NCBI GenBank assembly: GCA_016935975.1
Contig: JAFGPX010000084.1
Span: 1 to 64,000 of the forward strand
Reading direction: 5' to 3'
Origin: Deltaproteobacteria bacterium
Lineage (GTDB): Bacteria > Myxococcota_A > Polyangia > Fen-1088
DNA length: 64,000 bases
Below are positions 63,266 through 64,000 of this stretch, one piece after another (the stretch's first letter is position 1; every line of letters begins with the position of its first letter). Under the pieces are notes generated by a model. The model worked only from the letters and a program-made list of their open reading frames with translations, did not search any database and was not told where the DNA came from. Made by a program: the position numbers and the translations under genes.

Positions 63266-63440
63266 CTACGGCTTGTGCACGACCGTCGCCCAGCCGTTGC
63301 CGGGCATGCTGAACTGCACCTTCTGGCCGCCGATCGAAACCACGTAGCTGTTGTTGGCCGACCCGCTGTTGAACATCACGGCCACGAGAGTGCCGTCCGG
63401 GTTCTTGAACGCCACCGCTGGTCGCGACCCGCTTGGCTCG
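63266..63440 (-). pseudogene. C-terminal remnant resembling a GH30 beta-sandwich
   Basis: About 50 residues ending at a TAG (63266-63268) resemble the last strands of GH30 glucosylceramidase-type enzymes: VAFKNPDGTLVAVMFNSGSA, NNSYVVSIGG, VQFSMPGNGWATVV. No catalytic domain lies upstream. The frame continues into DNA that aligns with no family before reaching the ThuA-like remnant, so it is a chimeric or decayed reading frame. Confidence 0.5.
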
Positions 63441-63504
63441 CACGGCGACGAACTGGGAGAAATGACGGAAGACGCATTAGGCGGACGTGGCCTTGAGCGA
63501 AGAT

Positions 63505-63770
63505 TGGGCAGGTGGCTCGTCGGCGCGGGTAGCGGGTCCTCCACCCGGAACGATGCCGTGACCGGAGTTGCGTGCGCAAGAAACCCCGCCCCGAGCAACT
63601 CGCCGTAGAACGGCCAACCCTATTCGCCGTCCGCCGCGGCGCGCGCGCCGACGAAGGCGCCGCCGGCACGGATGTACGCTCCGAAAGCCCCCCGGCCCGC
63701 GTCATCGAGTAGCGTGCTGCCGAGCGCTGTGGTCGTGTTGAGAAAGGCGAGGGGGGCCCATGCTCTACAG
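63505..63770 (-). pseudogene. ThuA-like domain remnant with internal stop
   Basis: Read leftward, about 85 residues resemble ThuA/trehalose-utilisation domains: LAFLNTTTALGSTLLDDAGR, FGAYIRAGGAFVGARAAADG, then a TAG (63620-63622), then GWPFYGELLGAGFLAHATP and VTASFRVEDPLPAPTSHLP. The segments on both sides of the stop continue the same domain in one frame, so a nonsense mutation is the simplest explanation. The N-terminal and C-terminal parts of the domain are missing, and the frame runs into the GH30-like tail. Confidence 0.55.
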
Positions 63771-63846
63771 ATTGGCGAAGTCCAGCCGCGCGCGCCGCAT
63801 ATCCCCGATCAGATCGCGACGACGTCGGGCTAGCGAGTAGCTCTGG

Positions 63847-64000
63847 CTATTGGCAGGTGGCTACGTCGGGGGCGCCGTAGTCGGCAAACGCAGCTCCCGT
63901 ACAGCTCGTACCGAAGTCATCGTCCGGGGTCGCGCCCATGCACTCAGAAGGTGAACCAGTGGGGTCGCACAGTTGTACTGCGCCATTCATTCCCCCCGCG
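63847..64000 (-). CDS. 3' end of a secreted cysteine-containing protein (partial)
   Basis: The leftward frame enters from the window edge and ends at TAG 63847-63849. The visible 51 residues read GGMNGAVQLCDPTGSPSEC, then MGATPDDDFGTSCTGAAFAD, then YGAPDVATCQ. The Gly pair at the edge and four cysteines suggest the tail of a lipoprotein or surface protein with a Gly-rich linker like others here. The family cannot be assigned. Confidence 0.55.
   Translation of the reverse strand, partial: AGGMNGAVQLCDPTGSPSECMGATPDDDFGTSCTGAAFADYGAPDVATCQ

Overview
The window is high-GC bacterial DNA, with dense long shadow reading frames, and most likely comes from a myxobacterium (Myxococcota). The evidence is two proteins with MYXO-CTERM-like tails, many lipoproteins with long Gly/Ser/Thr-rich stalks, several Hanks-type Ser/Thr kinases, a response regulator with a DUF4388-type output module, and a T4P-type assembly ATPase next to a chemosensory operon. 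No rRNA, tRNA, CRISPR array or intact insertion sequence was recognised.

Region 1 (1-7.1 kb) is an arabinan/arabinose utilisation locus. A secreted GH54 alpha-L-arabinofuranosidase is divergent from araA, araD, a LamB-type sugar porin and a secreted aldose 1-epimerase. The expected kinase gene (araB) is not in the window. Region 2 (7.1-21.6 kb) holds a TMTC-like membrane/TPR protein, a GH27 glycosidase lipoprotein, a nucleoside-hydrolase-like lipoprotein, an FGE-fold lipoprotein without the catalytic cysteines, a truncated DUF362 gene, two SGNH-type lipoproteins, a feruloyl-esterase-like lipoprotein, and a sigma factor/membrane regulator pair beside a probable outer-membrane protein. Region 3 (21.9-29.9 kb) is a plant-cell-wall operon: CE15-like glucuronoyl esterase, GH2, GH43-like with a MYXO-CTERM tail, and PL1 pectate lyase. 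It is preceded by palindromes that could be operators.

Region 4 (30-46.1 kb) is mixed. It has two GT2 glycosyltransferases, one single and one tandem Ser/Thr kinase, a Cys-rich lipoprotein, an M15 peptidase, a MYXO-CTERM protein, a Kup potassium transporter, a degenerate FmdB-type zinc ribbon coupled to a UbiD-family decarboxylase, an alpha/beta hydrolase and a small lipoprotein. Region 5 (46.2-55.3 kb) has a PqqD-like/HlyD-like fusion, a GH77 4-alpha-glucanotransferase, a nucleotide-sugar SDR, an ABC exporter with a coupled membrane protein, and a zinc-ribbon/TPR membrane protein. Region 6 (55.3-63.1 kb) has a GAF/PilB-type ATPase divergent from a compact chemosensory operon (REC-DUF4388, CheW, soluble MCP, CheA-REC). 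The CheA receiver has Ala where the phosphoacceptor Asp should be. The last 0.9 kb holds remnants of GH30-like and ThuA-like genes and the end of another secreted protein.

All function calls rest on motif recognition by eye; no database search was run. Starts were chosen by Shine-Dalgarno match, signal-peptide position and family length.
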